Positions 16,479-25,753 are shown, counted from the first letter of the stretch. The stretch is 64,000 nt of DNA from Phenylobacterium kunshanense (GCF_003254525.1 NZ_QFYS01000007.1:173833-237832), one strand, 5' to 3'. Translations and numbers: made by a program. Notes: a model not told the origin generated them from the sequence alone.

Positions 16479-18017
16479 TTGAAAGTGCCGCCACAGCCCA
16501 TCCTTCCCCTCGTCCTCGCCCACGCGAATGCTGGTGCGCTTGCCGAAGCGCGGCGACTGCTACGTGAGGCGGGCCTGGAGACGTCTCGCAGCGATCCTGC
16601 AGTCCTGGCGATCCGGGGCCGGTTGCTGAAGGAGGAAGCCCGCGCTGCGCAGCCTGCGGCGCGGGCTCCGATCTATGCAAAGGCGGCAGAGGCCTATGCG
16701 GCGGCCGGCGCGCTTTCCGGCGCCACCCATCACCTCATCAACGCCGCCAGCCTCTGGCGGCTGGCGGGCGACGGAAGTGCGTCCGAGGCGATGGCGCGTC
16801 GGGTCCTGGTCTCCATCGATGGCGATCCGGATGAGCCGGAAACGCCGTACTGGCGCGGAGCGACGCGGGCCGAGGCTCTGCTTCTGACAGGTCGTCCGGC
16901 CGAGGCGCGGACAGCGCTGGCCGAGGCGGTGGCGGTCGCGCCCCGCGCCTACGAAGACCACGCCCCCACGCTGCGCCAGTTTCGGCTTCTGTGCGCCGCG
17001 CTTGGCGAGCCGACGGACTGGCTCGAGGCCCTTGCGCCGCCGCGCAGCCTGCACTTCGCCGGACATATGAGCGTCCGCGCAGACGATGCCGACGTGCGCG
17101 CGGCGGTTCGGGCGCTGGTGACCACAGAGCGGATCGGCTTCGCTTTCGGCGCCCTCGCGGCGGGTGCGGATATCGTCGTAGCGGAGGAACTGCTCGAGGC
17201 CGGCGTCGAGGTGGATCTTGTGCTGCCTTGCGACCCCGAACGGTTCAGGGCGTTGTCGGTCACGGGGCTGGGGGCGGACTGGGCCAGGCGCTATGACGCG
17301 GTGCTGGCGGGCGGCGTCGTCGCGAAGGTCGTGGGCGACGGCGCCCCGCCGACCCCGGCCGCGCTCCAGCTTGCGGCGGAGGCGGCCATGGGGCTCGCGA
17401 TCCTCCGCGCCCAGGCCTTGCAGTCCGAAGCGTTGCAGCTCGTCGTGCTGGACCCGGCGGACGGGCAGGGAGCCAGGGAGCCTGGCGGCGCGGACTGGGC
17501 CAGCACGCGCTGGGCCGCTGGCGACCGGCGACAGCTTGTGATCCCCGCAGCCCGTGAAGGCGGACCTCCGCCTGAGGCGCCGTCGGACCCGTCTCACCTT
17601 CTCGCGGCGCTGCTGACGGTCGAGGTCGATCCGGAGTTGCTGGAGAGTGTCGCCGAGGCGCTGGTGCAGGCTCCAGCGACGCTCGCTCCGTCGGCCTGGA
17701 TGGAAGGATCGCTGCGGCTGGCGTTTGCCGATCCCGTGGCCGCGGCGGACGCTGCGCGGCGGCTCCGGGCCGTCGTCGGGGACGCCGCCCGCATGGCGGC
17801 CCACTATGGGGTCGTGACCCGCGTCGAGGCCGCCCGTCTCGGCGCGCCGATCCTCGCGGGGGTGGCGCTGGACCTGCCGCGGGCGATCCTCGCCGGCATG
17901 CCGCCGGGGGCATGGCACGTCAGCGAGACGTTCGCGGCCGGTCTGGCCGCGGCGCGAACCGGCGATCGTCCGATCGTGGTCGGCGAGCTTGCTGGCCTGC
18001 CGATCCTCGCGCTCTAG
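16479..18017 (+). CDS. TRAFs-binding/TPR, SLOG-like and degenerate cyclase-like multidomain protein
   Basis: The product is 512 aa if TTG at 16479 is the start (GTG at 16485 is equally possible; no clear ribosome site is visible). Residues 1-185 are alpha-helical repeats, with YWRGATRAEALLLTGRPAEA as in TRAFs-binding (DUF4071) proteins. Residues about 188-285 look like a SLOG Rossmann domain: SLHFAGHMS, then GALAAGADIVVAEELLEAG, then VDLVLPCDPERF. Residues about 375-495 resemble a class III nucleotide cyclase core (AHYGVVTRVEAARLGAPIL, PPGAWHVSETFAAGLAA), but the metal-binding Asp and the WGDGL-like segment are replaced (VEVDPEL, WMEGSLRLAF), so catalysis is doubtful. Base composition returns to normal in this gene. 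It probably senses or binds a nucleotide signal together with the TIR protein. Confidence 0.65.
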   Translation: MKVPPQPILPLVLAHANAGALAEARRLLREAGLETSRSDPAVLAIRGRLLKEEARAAQPAARAPIYAKAAEAYAAAGALSGATHHLINAASLWRLAGDGSASEAMARRVLVSIDGDPDEPETPYWRGATRAEALLLTGRPAEARTALAEAVAVAPRAYEDHAPTLRQFRLLCAALGEPTDWLEALAPPRSLHFAGHMSVRADDADVRAAVRALVTTERIGFAFGALAAGADIVVAEELLEAGVEVDLVLPCDPERFRALSVTGLGADWARRYDAVLAGGVVAKVVGDGAPPTPAALQLAAEAAMGLAILRAQALQSEALQLVVLDPADGQGAREPGGADWASTRWAAGDRRQLVIPAAREGGPPPEAPSDPSHLLAALLTVEVDPELLESVAEALVQAPATLAPSAWMEGSLRLAFADPVAAADAARRLRAVVGDAARMAAHYGVVTRVEAARLGAPILAGVALDLPRAILAGMPPGAWHVSETFAAGLAAARTGDRPIVVGELAGLPILAL

Positions 18018-18694
18018 ACGACCAGGTCCTCGAGCCGGGTGCGGGCGACGATGACCATCGTCTCGCCCTCGCGGCGGACAATGCCGCGACGCTCAAGGGC
18101 GTTCACCGTCCGCGAGGCCGTCTCGCGGGTGGTCTGGACACGCTGGGCCAGGGCCGCCAGCACCGGTGCGGGGCGGATGCTGCGCCCGTCGGCGAGGTCA
18201 GCCAGGCGGAGCAGCTCCGCATGGATACGTCCGGCGGCCGTGAGGGTGGTCCGGGCGACCATGCGCTCCGTCGCGGCGCGGAGCTGTCGTGTGAGGCTGC
18301 GCGCGAGGGCCAGGCCCACACAGGCGTGCTGCTCGGCCAGGGTGATGAACTCCACGGCGAGGAATACAGCAGTCCGGCTGTCCTCGATCGCGACGACGTC
18401 GGCTGCGCTCGCCGGATCAAGCGGACCGGTCAGGGCGCCGAAGAGATCGCCGGGGTGGAACTCCTGGAGGAGGACGAGCTGTCCCTCGCGTGCATACGCG
18501 ACCGCGCGCGCGCGGCCGAGCCAGAGCAAGTGGGCTTCGCTGACCTCATCTCCCTGTCGGATGATCACTGCGCGGGACGGGTGGCCGCGCATCGCGGCGC
18601 GGGCCGCGATGACGCCGGCGGTCTCGGGCGAACAGGCGAACGCCTGCGCGAGAAATCGCGTGAAATCCGTATCGCTCTGCGTGCCTTGCGCCAT
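18014..18694 (-). CDS. Crp/Fnr-family transcriptional regulator
   Basis: The 226-aa product has an N-terminal cyclic-nucleotide-binding-type beta barrel (VIIRQGDEVSEAHLLWLGRA, then EFHPGDLFGALTG), a long dimer helix (ALARSLTRQLRAATERM) and a C-terminal winged helix (VLAALAQRVQTTRETASRTV, then LERRGIVRREGETMVI). The FNR iron-sulfur cysteines are absent and the cAMP phosphate cassette is not well conserved, so its ligand is unclear. The start is supported by GGGGAG just upstream. It converges on the TIR/SLOG cassette with overlapping stops and lies downstream of cheE. Confidence 0.85.
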   Translation of the reverse strand: MAQGTQSDTDFTRFLAQAFACSPETAGVIAARAAMRGHPSRAVIIRQGDEVSEAHLLWLGRARAVAYAREGQLVLLQEFHPGDLFGALTGPLDPASAADVVAIEDSRTAVFLAVEFITLAEQHACVGLALARSLTRQLRAATERMVARTTLTAAGRIHAELLRLADLADGRSIRPAPVLAALAQRVQTTRETASRTVNALERRGIVRREGETMVIVARTRLEDLVV

Positions 18695-18730
18695 CCCCGC
18701 TCCCCAGGGTGGAGCCTGCCCGGCGCGGAG

Positions 18731-18748
18731 CGGCGCCGCAAGGCGCCG
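18731..18748 (-). terminator. Hairpin after the che operon (weak terminator)
   Basis: CGGCGCC and GGCGCCG pair around a 4-base loop, 9 bp past the cheE stop. No T-run follows, so termination is uncertain; it could partly separate che transcription from the downstream Crp/Fnr gene on the same strand. Confidence 0.3.
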
Positions 18749-18757
18749 TCAGGAGTC

Positions 18758-19231
18758 TCAGTTGGCGGGCATCACGCGCGCGCGGACCTTGCGCAGGCCG
18801 TCGAGCACGGAATCGGCCCCGGCCGCAGTGGCCTTTTCCCCCAGCGTGGCAAGAAGCCGGATGCCGTCCACGTGCACGTCGATGGCGGGCCAGTTGGCCT
18901 CCTCGCCGCTGCGGAAGTGGTCCGTCAGGTCGCACAGGCTGAAGGCCGCTTCGGCCAGACCCTTGAGGCCAAAGGCGCCCGCCACGCCGTAGATGGCGTT
19001 GGAGAGGTCGTAGACCGGTCCGAAAGCCTCGGATTCGCCGGATGCGCGCGCTTCCGCGGCGAGAACGCCGAGCTGCTCAGCCTTCTCGATGAGCGAGGCG
19101 AGGGACACATCCTTCACGCCATCGATGCGGAGCTCGGCGGCCTTCACGGCCGCCTCGGCGTTCCGACCGCCCGGCTCACGGGCCATCTTGGCGAGGGTGT
19201 TCTCGACGACGAAGACTCTGGGCGCACTCAT
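18758..19231 (-). CDS. cheE: CheE-like chemotaxis operon protein
   Basis: The 157-aa product is predicted all-helical (AEQLGVLAAEARASGESEA, then FSLCDLTDHFRSG). It sits last in a minus-strand cluster whose order matches the C. crescentus che operon, where the last gene is cheE; the name rests mainly on position. Helix bundles of this size in such clusters can be Hpt-like, but the HxxKG phospho-histidine motif is not seen. ATG overlaps the cheYIII stop (TGATG). Function in Caulobacter chemotaxis is accessory and not well defined. Confidence 0.6.
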   Translation of the reverse strand: MSAPRVFVVENTLAKMAREPGGRNAEAAVKAAELRIDGVKDVSLASLIEKAEQLGVLAAEARASGESEAFGPVYDLSNAIYGVAGAFGLKGLAEAAFSLCDLTDHFRSGEEANWPAIDVHVDGIRLLATLGEKATAAGADSVLDGLRKVRARVMPAN

Positions 19232-19830
19232 CAGATCACGGCTCTCGGCTTGAACAGGGCGTCGATCTCGTCCTGCTCGAGGTTGGGTGTGGACGCCGCT
19301 CCGACTTGCGCCGAAAGGTCGTCATGGCGACGCCCCTTGGATCCCACGGGCGGGCCCAGGGCCTTCACGCGCCGGTCCGGCCCACAATAGCCGGGCGACG
19401 TCACAAATTTACGTTGGTCGTTCAGCAGCCAGATGATCCGCTGCATCATGATCAGCGGCGCCACGGGCTTGCGCACCACGAAGCTGGCGCCGGCGTCTCG
19501 GCCGCGGAAGATCTGCGAGGGTCGGGTGTGACCCGTGATCAGGATGACCGGCGCGTAGCAGTTGGGCGTGATCTCACTGCGCCGCAGCCAGCTGATGAAA
19601 TCGTAGCCTTCGCCGTCCGCCAGGGCGCTGTCGACCACCATCAGGTTCAGGATCCGCTCCTGCACCGAGGTCTGGGCGTCCGCCATGGTGAGGCACCTGC
19701 GGGGCGTGTGGACGCCAAAGCCCGCGAACATCTCGCCCATGATGTTGAGCCCTTCCGGGTCGCCACAGGCCAGCAGCACCTCGGCGGTGGAGAGGTTGAC
19801 GCGTTCGGTCTTGCTGAACGGCAGGCTCAC
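19231..19830 (-). CDS. cheY3: CheY-like receiver protein with FliM-like C-terminal peptide (CheYIII position)
   Basis: The 199-aa product has a receiver domain (residues about 15-140): phospho-acceptor Asp in LNLMVVDSALADGEGYDF, Thr in VILITGHT and Lys in VVRKPVAP. The acidic pair after strand 1 is reduced (LLACGDPEG), so Mg2+ binding may be altered. A 50-residue tail follows and ends EQDEIDALFKP, strikingly like the CheY-binding N-terminus of FliM (SQxEIDALL). The start is GTG at 19830. It is the CheYIII position of the Caulobacter operon. The tail suggests interaction with CheY-type proteins, which is inference. Confidence 0.75.
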   Translation of the reverse strand: MSLPFSKTERVNLSTAEVLLACGDPEGLNIMGEMFAGFGVHTPRRCLTMADAQTSVQERILNLMVVDSALADGEGYDFISWLRRSEITPNCYAPVILITGHTRPSQIFRGRDAGASFVVRKPVAPLIMMQRIIWLLNDQRKFVTSPGYCGPDRRVKALGPPVGSKGRRHDDLSAQVGAASTPNLEQDEIDALFKPRAVI

Positions 19831-19833
19831 GGC

Positions 19834-20193
19834 TCAGTCCCAGAACGTCACGGGGTCGACGGGTTCGATCGGCCGCGGCGGCGGCGCGCCCGCCAGGCGA
19901 CGGGCCTGCTCGGCGAGGGTGAGGGCGCTGACCGCGGCCTCGATCTCGGCATAGTCCGCGCTACGCTCCGCCTCGGCCAGGGCGCGGACAAAGGCGGTCA
20001 GGCCGGTCAGCCGCTGGCTGAGCAGGTCCGAAACCTGAGCGTCGACCAGCGTCACGCCGTCTCGCGGGGCGGCGGCGGCCAGGCGGGAGATCACGCACTG
20101 CACGCGGTCGCCCAGTTCGACGAGTTCGGCGATCTCCTCGGCCACCAGGTCGAGGGATGCGGCGAGCGGTCGGACGGGCGCCACGGCGTTCAT
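19834..20193 (-). CDS. cheU: CheU-like chemotaxis operon protein
   Basis: The 119-aa product is mostly helical (SLDLVAEEIAELVELGDRVQ, then VSDLLSQRLTGLTAFVRALA) with a Pro-rich end and a final DPVTFWD. It occupies the cheU position between cheD and cheYIII; the name is by synteny. Its helical region resembles a coiled-coil or CheZ/Hpt-like helix pair, but no catalytic motif is seen. ATG overlaps the cheD stop by one base. Confidence 0.6.
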   Translation of the reverse strand: MNAVAPVRPLAASLDLVAEEIAELVELGDRVQCVISRLAAAAPRDGVTLVDAQVSDLLSQRLTGLTAFVRALAEAERSADYAEIEAAVSALTLAEQARRLAGAPPPRPIEPVDPVTFWD

Positions 20194-20759
20194 CAGAAGA
20201 GCTCCAGGGCGCCGATGTCCTCCACCGGCTTGACGACCGGTTGACGGCGTTCGGTGGCGAAGACCTTGGATTCCGTCGGGGCCAGCAGGATCTGGCGCGC
20301 CCGGCCGCTGACCGGCCAGAACTGGATCCTGCGGGCGCGGTCGCCGCGGAGCGAGCCGCCGACGTAGACGAGGCCTTCGTCGCGGACAAAGCGCTCGGCG
20401 AAGGCCGAATTCTGCCCGCCGACGTCCGACAATCCATCGAACAGATGCGCGCCGCCGAACAGCTTCACCTCGAGGCGCTCGCGGCGCGCGCCCTTTCGCA
20501 GCAGGGCGTTCACCAGCAGTTCCATCGACTGCACGCCGTAGCGGAGGCCCGCGTCGCCGGTCTCCCCTGGCAGCAGGAAGTGGTTCATTCCCCCGACGCC
20601 GGCGATCGGGTCGCGCATGCACGCAGCCACGCACGATCCAAGGATCGTGGTCAGCACCACATCATCGTCGTCCGCGACGTGGAACTCTCCCTGGATCACG
20701 TGGATCTTGCGAGGTTCCGCGGCGTACGCGTGGTCGTGAGCGGCGGGGGTTCGGTTCAC
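20193..20759 (-). CDS. cheD: CheD chemoreceptor glutamine deamidase
   Basis: The 188-aa product carries the CheD catalytic signature: Cys in LTTILGSCVAACMRD near residue 45 and His in GVGGMNHFLLPGE near residue 60, plus KLFGGAHLF. CheD deamidates specific glutamines on chemoreceptors and can bind CheC/CheY-type partners. The start is GTG at 20759, overlapping the cheYII stop (GTGA). The C-terminus ends VEDIGALELF, an extension beyond the core. It is immediately followed by cheU with a one-base overlap. Confidence 0.9.
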   Translation of the reverse strand: MNRTPAAHDHAYAAEPRKIHVIQGEFHVADDDDVVLTTILGSCVAACMRDPIAGVGGMNHFLLPGETGDAGLRYGVQSMELLVNALLRKGARRERLEVKLFGGAHLFDGLSDVGGQNSAFAERFVRDEGLVYVGGSLRGDRARRIQFWPVSGRARQILLAPTESKVFATERRQPVVKPVEDIGALELF

Positions 20760-21145
20760 GCGAGGACGCCGAAGATCGCTTCGATCTTCTCCTTGAGGGT
20801 TCCGACCGTGAAGGGCTTCACGAGGTAGTTGTTGACCCCGAACTGGACGGCCCGCTGCACCAGCTCCTTGTCGGCTCGGCCGGTGAGCATGATGAAGGCC
20901 GTCTTCTGGATCGGCGGGTGCGAGCGGATGGCGCGCAGCAGGCCCAGGCCGTCCAGCTTCGGCATGTTGTAGTCCGAGATCACGAGGTGGATCGGCCGGG
21001 CCAGCATGTGACGCAGGCCTTCTTCGCCGTCGGGGGCCTCGTAGATCGTGCGGAAGCCGAGCTGTTGCAGGCCGCTGCGCACCAGCGACCGCATCGTCTG
21101 TTGGTCGTCGACAACCAGGCAGGTGAGGGAGGAGGGCGCCGGCAT
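20756..21145 (-). CDS. cheY2: CheY response regulator (CheYII)
   Basis: The 129-aa product is a single receiver domain with complete active site: acidic pair in CLVVDDQQTMRSLV, phospho-acceptor in HLVISDYNMPKLDG, Thr in IMLTGRAD and Lys in YLVKPFTVGTL. CheY-type proteins carry phosphate from CheA to the flagellar switch. ATG overlaps the cheB stop (TGATG). The position corresponds to CheYII of Caulobacter. Confidence 0.9.
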   Translation of the reverse strand: MPAPSSLTCLVVDDQQTMRSLVRSGLQQLGFRTIYEAPDGEEGLRHMLARPIHLVISDYNMPKLDGLGLLRAIRSHPPIQKTAFIMLTGRADKELVQRAVQFGVNNYLVKPFTVGTLKEKIEAIFGVLA

Positions 21146-22164
21146 CAGCGTTCCGTTTCTTTGTTCGTGAGGTTGCGGATGGCGGGGCCGAGCTTTTCCA
21201 GCGGAAGCTGGCGCTCGACCGCGCCGAGTTCGAAAGCAGCCCTGGGCATGCCGTAGACGACGCAGGTCGCCTCGTCCTGGCCCAGGGTCCTGGCGCCGGC
21301 TTGCCGCATGGCAAGCAGGCCCTGCGCCCCGTCGCGGCCCATCCCGGTCAGGATCACGCCGACGGCGCGGTCCTTGGCGGTGCGGGCGACCGACGAGAAC
21401 AAGACATCCACCGACGGACAGTGGCCGCTGACCGGCTCGCCGCGGGTCACGCGGCACCGCAGGTGCTTCGTGCCCTCGACTTCCAGGTGGAAGTCTCCGC
21501 CCGGCGCGACATAGACGCGGCCGGGGAGGAGGGGGTCGCCATCGCGCGCCTCGCTGACCTGGGCGGCGCTGACGCGGTTCAGGCGTTCGGCGAAGCTCTT
21601 GGTGAAGCTTGCCGGCATGTGCTGTGTGATGACCGTCGGCGCGCAGTTGGCCGGGAGGCGTTGTACGACATTGATCAGCGCTTCCACGCCGCCGGTGGAC
21701 GAGCCGATCGCCACGATCTTGTCGGCCGGCGTGAAGCTGCCGGTGCATGCCGGCTCCTCCCGCTTGACGCGATCGCGAACGCGGGCGCGCGCGGCCTGCT
21801 TCACCTTTTCGGCGATCTGACGGAAGCCGTCCCTGTCGGAGCCCCGAGGCTTCTCGATGCAGTCGACGGCGCCCAGTTCCAGCGCCTGCAGCGTGGCCTC
21901 GGTGCCGCGCGCGGTGAGGGTGGAGACCATCACCACCGGCATCGGCCGCAGCCGCATCAGCCGCTCCAGGAATTCGAGGCCGTTCATGTTCGGCATCTCG
22001 ACGTCGAGGGTGATGACGTCCGGGTTCAGAGCCTTGATGGCCTCCCGCGCCTGCAACGGATCGCAGGCTTCGCCCACGACCTCGAGCTCGGGATCGGCCG
22101 AGAGGGCCGCGCCGATGAGCTGGCGCATCACGGTGGAGTCGTCGACGACCAGGACCCGGGTCAT
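21145..22164 (-). CDS. cheB: CheB chemoreceptor methylesterase
   Basis: The 339-aa product has an N-terminal receiver domain ([13 protein letters not shown]; phospho-acceptor Asp54 in [14 protein letters not shown]) and a C-terminal methylesterase with the catalytic triad Ser in [12 protein letters not shown], His in [10 protein letters not shown] and Asp in [12 protein letters not shown]. It removes methyl groups from receptor glutamates when phosphorylated by CheA. Its first four bases overlap the end of cheR, coupling the opposing methylation enzymes. Confidence 0.95.
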   Translation of the reverse strand: MTRVLVVDDSTVMRQLIGAALSADPELEVVGEACDPLQAREAIKALNPDVITLDVEMPNMNGLEFLERLMRLRPMPVVMVSTLTARGTEATLQALELGAVDCIEKPRGSDRDGFRQIAEKVKQAARARVRDRVKREEPACTGSFTPADKIVAIGSSTGGVEALINVVQRLPANCAPTVITQHMPASFTKSFAERLNRVSAAQVSEARDGDPLLPGRVYVAPGGDFHLEVEGTKHLRCRVTRGEPVSGHCPSVDVLFSSVARTAKDRAVGVILTGMGRDGAQGLLAMRQAGARTLGQDEATCVVYGMPRAAFELGAVERQLPLEKLGPAIRNLTNKETER

Positions 22165-23045
22165 GCGCGAGCCCCTTCGATCTTGCGGTAGGTGGTGACG
22201 CCATCCGGACGGAAGGCGGCGGCGGCCGGCCCCTGGATCCGTTCGGAGTGACCGATGTAGAGGGCGCCGTCGTTGTTCACGAGCGGAGCGAAGCGGCTCC
22301 AGAGGCGCGCCTGGGTGTCGTCTTCGAAGTAGATCGCGACGTTCCGGCAGAAGATGGCGTCGAACTTCCCCTTCATCGGCCAGTCGCCGATGAGGTTCAG
22401 TTCGTTGAAGGTCACCAGCGCGCGCACGTCATCGGCCATCCGCACCCCGCCGCGGGCCGCCGCGACCGTGTATTTCTTCCGATAGTCCGGCGGGATGCCC
22501 TCCAGCAGGTGGGGAGCGTATTCCGCGGCCCGGCCCTCGGCGACCATGTTGGGGTCGATGTCGGTGGCGAGCACCCTCACGTCCCGGTCGGCGGCATCCG
22601 GCATCAGCGACAGTATGGTCATGGCGATGGAGAACGGCTCCTGCCCGCTCGAACAGGCGGCGGACCAGATCCGCACCCGCCCGCCACGACGCGCGGCGTC
22701 GAGCAGCGGCGGGAGCACCTTGTCGCGAAGGTGGTCGAAATGATGCGGTTCGCGGAAGAACCGGGTCACGTTGGTGGTCAGCGCGGCCAGCATTTTCTGG
22801 CGCTCGTCGAGGCCGTCGGAGCCGGCGACGAGGGCGCAGTAGTCCTTGAAGCTGGTCAGGCCCAGGGCGCGCAGGCGCTTGGCCAGGCGCGAATAGACCA
22901 GCGTGGCCTTGGCTTCCGGCAGGTGGATGCCGGCGTCGCCGTGCACCATGGCCGAGATCTTGCGGAAATCGGCTTCGGTGAAGGCGAACTCGCCTTCGAC
23001 CATGTTGGCGCCCGGTCGCGCGGATGTCGGCGCGTTCACACTCAT
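22161..23045 (-). CDS. cheR: CheR chemoreceptor methyltransferase
   Basis: The 294-aa product has the helical N-terminal domain ([29 protein letters not shown]) and a SAM-binding domain ([42 protein letters not shown]). CheR methylates receptor glutamates. It starts by overlapping the cheW stop (TGATG) and overlaps cheB by four bases. A 20-residue N-terminal extension precedes the usual start; an internal ATG at residue 15 is possible. Confidence 0.95.
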   Translation of the reverse strand: MSVNAPTSARPGANMVEGEFAFTEADFRKISAMVHGDAGIHLPEAKATLVYSRLAKRLRALGLTSFKDYCALVAGSDGLDERQKMLAALTTNVTRFFREPHHFDHLRDKVLPPLLDAARRGGRVRIWSAACSSGQEPFSIAMTILSLMPDAADRDVRVLATDIDPNMVAEGRAAEYAPHLLEGIPPDYRKKYTVAAARGGVRMADDVRALVTFNELNLIGDWPMKGKFDAIFCRNVAIYFEDDTQARLWSRFAPLVNNDGALYIGHSERIQGPAAAAFRPDGVTTYRKIEGARA

Positions 23046-23524
23046 CAGGCGGCTTCCAGCTCCAGGTCGGGCAGAACGCGCTCAAGGCCGATCAGGCTGA
23101 TCATGCGGCCGTCCATGGCGATCAGGCCACGCACGAAGGTCTTGGCGGTGTCGGACGCGACGTCCGGGGTCGGCTGGATCACGTCGTCGGTGACGGTCAG
23201 GATGTCGGAGACCGCGTCGACCAGCAGCCCGACCACCTGGCCGCCGATGTCGGCCACGATGATGACGTTGCGGTCGCTGGCGTCGGTGCTCTCGAAGCCG
23301 AGGCGGAGGGCCAGGTCGACGATCGGAAGCACCGCGCCGCGCAGGTTGATCACGCCCTTCACGAAGGACGGGGATTGCGGCAGCGCGGTCGCCGGGGTCC
23401 AGCCGCGGATCTCGCGGATGGCCATGATGTCCACGCAGAATTCCTGGGCGCCGATGCGGAACGAGATCAGTTCCTTCATGCCGCCGGGATTATTTTGGCC
23501 GTTCTGGCTAATGACCTGGTTCAT
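23045..23524 (-). CDS. cheW: CheW coupling protein
   Basis: The 159-aa product has the CheW fold: [20 protein letters not shown], then [20 protein letters not shown] and [12 protein letters not shown]. It links chemoreceptors to CheA. ATG at 23524 is chosen; an in-frame TTG two codons earlier overlaps the cheA stop. A Gln/Asn-rich N-terminal extension of about 18 residues precedes the domain. Confidence 0.95.
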   Translation of the reverse strand: MNQVISQNGQNNPGGMKELISFRIGAQEFCVDIMAIREIRGWTPATALPQSPSFVKGVINLRGAVLPIVDLALRLGFESTDASDRNVIIVADIGGQVVGLLVDAVSDILTVTDDVIQPTPDVASDTAKTFVRGLIAMDGRMISLIGLERVLPDLELEAA

Positions 23525-23526
23525 TT

Positions 23527-25701
23527 TCAACCCGCCTTGCGCATCTCGCCGCGGGAAACGGCGACGATGGTGTCGATATCGAGGATGAGGGCGACGCGGC
23601 CGTCGCCCAGGATCGTGGCGGCGGCCACGCCCGGCACCTGCCGGTAGTTCGCCTCCAGCGACTTGATCACCACCTGGCGCTGGCCCTGGATGGCGTCGAC
23701 GAAGAGGGCCGCGCGGGCGCCGCCTTCGCCTTCGATCAGCAGGGCGACGCCGTCCGAGGCCGCCAGCGGCGTGGCGCGGTAGCCGAGCGCCATGCCGACG
23801 TCGATCAGGGGCACGAAGCCGCCGCGGATCGAGATCACCCGGGCGTGGCCGCCCAGGCTGTGGACGTCCTCGGCCTTGGGCTGCAGCGTCTCGATGATGG
23901 CGGTGATCGGGGCGACCAGGGTCTGGCCTTCCACCGAAACCACCATCCCGTCCAGAACCGCCAGGGTCAGCGGCAGGCTCATGGTGAAGGTCGAGCCCTT
24001 GCCGGGCTTGGAGGTGATGTTGATCCGCCCGCCCAGGGCCTGGATCGAGCGACGGACCACGTCCATGCCCACGCCGCGGCCCGAGATGTCAGAGACCTCG
24101 GCGGCCGTGGAGAACCCGGGCATGAAGATCAGGTTGTCGATCTCTTCGTCCGAAAGCGTGGCGTCGGCGGCGATCAGGCCCTTCTCGATGGCGATGCCCT
24201 TGACGCGTTCGCGGTTGATGCCGCCGCCGTCGTCGGACACCTCGATCACGATCCGGCCCGAGCGGTGCATGGCGGCCAGCTTGACCACGCCCTCGGCGGG
24301 CTTTCCGGCCGCGGCGCGCTTCTCGGGGCTTTCCAGCCCATGGTCGATGGCGTTGCGGATCATGTGCGTCAGCGGATCGGCCAGACGCTCGATGACGGTC
24401 TTGTCGACTTCCGTCGCCTCACCCTCGGTGACCAGGCGAACCGGCTTGCCGGTCATGGCGGCCACTTCGCGCACCAGGCGCGGCATCCGCTGGAAGACCG
24501 ACTTCACGGGCTGGGCCCGGATGGCCATCACGCTGTCCTGGATCTCGCGGGTCAGCTGTTCCAGCTCGTCCAGGCCCATGGCGACGGCCGAGGCGCGGGC
24601 AAGCCCCGCCTCCATCACCCGCTGCGCCAGCACAGCCTGGTTGATCACGAGTTCGCCGACCAGGTCGATCAGCCGGTCGACGCGGTCCAGATCCACGCGG
24701 ATCGTGGCGCCGGCTTCGGTCTTGCGCGCCTGGTTGGCGGCCAGAGGTTCGGGGTGGACCTCCGCAGCCGGAGACACGACCGAGAGCGGAGGCGGGGCGA
24801 CGGGCGCCAGGTCCGCCACGGGCGGCGGGGCAGGGGCCTCGAGCTCGAAGGGCTCATCGGGCGCCGTCTCGATCGTCGGGATGGCGTCGGCCTGGACGCG
24901 CGCCAGCAGGGCGCCGATGTCGAGGCCGGTCTCGCCGGCGCCTTCCGAGGCGCCTTGCGCCTCGACGCTCAGCTCGCAGTCGCCGTCGACGAACTCGAAG
25001 ACCTCACGGATCGCCAGTTCGTCGGTGTCGCCCGATACGGTCACCGTCCAGGTGAGATAGGCCGCCTCAGGGTCGATGTCGGTCAGGAGCGGCACCTCGC
25101 TGGTGTCCAGCTCGACATTGGAGTCGCCGAGGCGCGTCAGTTCGCGCAGCAGCAGCGCAGCCTCGTTGGCCTTGGCGTAGAGATCGGCGCGCGGCTTGAA
25201 GCGCACCACGAACGCGCGGGCCGGCGGCGTATCCGCGGGCAGGTCCACGGCCGCGCTCATGGGCTGGAATTCGAAATCGCCCCAGTCTTCCTCGCCGCCG
25301 TCGTCGTCCGCGCCGGCGGCGCCGCTCATCGCCTTGAGTTCGTCCGAAAGCGCGGCCTGCTGGGGATGTCCTCCCTCCTGGCCGGCGCGCGCCGAGCTCA
25401 CCAGGTCGGCCAGCACATCGGCGGCGCGCAGCATGGTCTTCAGCACGTCGGCCGAGGCCGCGAGGCGACCCGAGCGCATCTCGTCCAGCGCCGTCTCGAA
25501 GACGTGCGCGAAGCGGATCAGGGACTCGAGCTGAAATGCGCCTGCGCCGCCCTTGATCGAGTGCACCGCCCGGAAGACGGCGTTGATGGTCTCGGGATCC
25601 TGATCCCCGCCTTCCATGGCGAGCAGACCGGATTCCAGCTCAGCGAGCTGCTCCTCGCACTCTTGGAAGAAGGTATCCCGGATGGCGGCTAAAGGATCCA
25701 C
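23527..25701 (-). CDS. cheA: CheA chemotaxis histidine kinase
   Basis: The 724-aa product has P1 Hpt (His47 in [12 protein letters not shown]), a P2-like region near 160-250, P3 dimerisation ([18 protein letters not shown]), P4 ATPase ([37 protein letters not shown]) and P5 CheW-like C-terminus ([20 protein letters not shown]). It autophosphorylates under receptor control and passes phosphate to CheY and CheB. A Pro/Ala-rich linker near 280-320 separates P2 and P3. The start is GTG at 25701. A 52-bp gap separates it from cheYI. Confidence 0.95.
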   Translation of the reverse strand: MDPLAAIRDTFFQECEEQLAELESGLLAMEGGDQDPETINAVFRAVHSIKGGAGAFQLESLIRFAHVFETALDEMRSGRLAASADVLKTMLRAADVLADLVSSARAGQEGGHPQQAALSDELKAMSGAAGADDDGGEEDWGDFEFQPMSAAVDLPADTPPARAFVVRFKPRADLYAKANEAALLLRELTRLGDSNVELDTSEVPLLTDIDPEAAYLTWTVTVSGDTDELAIREVFEFVDGDCELSVEAQGASEGAGETGLDIGALLARVQADAIPTIETAPDEPFELEAPAPPPVADLAPVAPPPLSVVSPAAEVHPEPLAANQARKTEAGATIRVDLDRVDRLIDLVGELVINQAVLAQRVMEAGLARASAVAMGLDELEQLTREIQDSVMAIRAQPVKSVFQRMPRLVREVAAMTGKPVRLVTEGEATEVDKTVIERLADPLTHMIRNAIDHGLESPEKRAAAGKPAEGVVKLAAMHRSGRIVIEVSDDGGGINRERVKGIAIEKGLIAADATLSDEEIDNLIFMPGFSTAAEVSDISGRGVGMDVVRRSIQALGGRINITSKPGKGSTFTMSLPLTLAVLDGMVVSVEGQTLVAPITAIIETLQPKAEDVHSLGGHARVISIRGGFVPLIDVGMALGYRATPLAASDGVALLIEGEGGARAALFVDAIQGQRQVVIKSLEANYRQVPGVAAATILGDGRVALILDIDTIVAVSRGEMRKAG

Positions 25702-25753
25702 TGGCGCGTTCTCTTCTGCTCGTCGTTCAGCTCAGGCGTCGTTCAGCGGGGGC

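Noticed and set aside
14176..18017. Calling the TIR cassette a Thoeris or CBASS system
   Set aside because: No ThsA-type NADase, no CD-NTase and no cap genes are present; it is reported only as a candidate cassette.
23792..25692. Long plus-strand open frames opposite cheA
   Set aside because: They are mirror frames of a well-defined gene in G+C-rich DNA; composition is Arg/Gly/His-rich with no domain.
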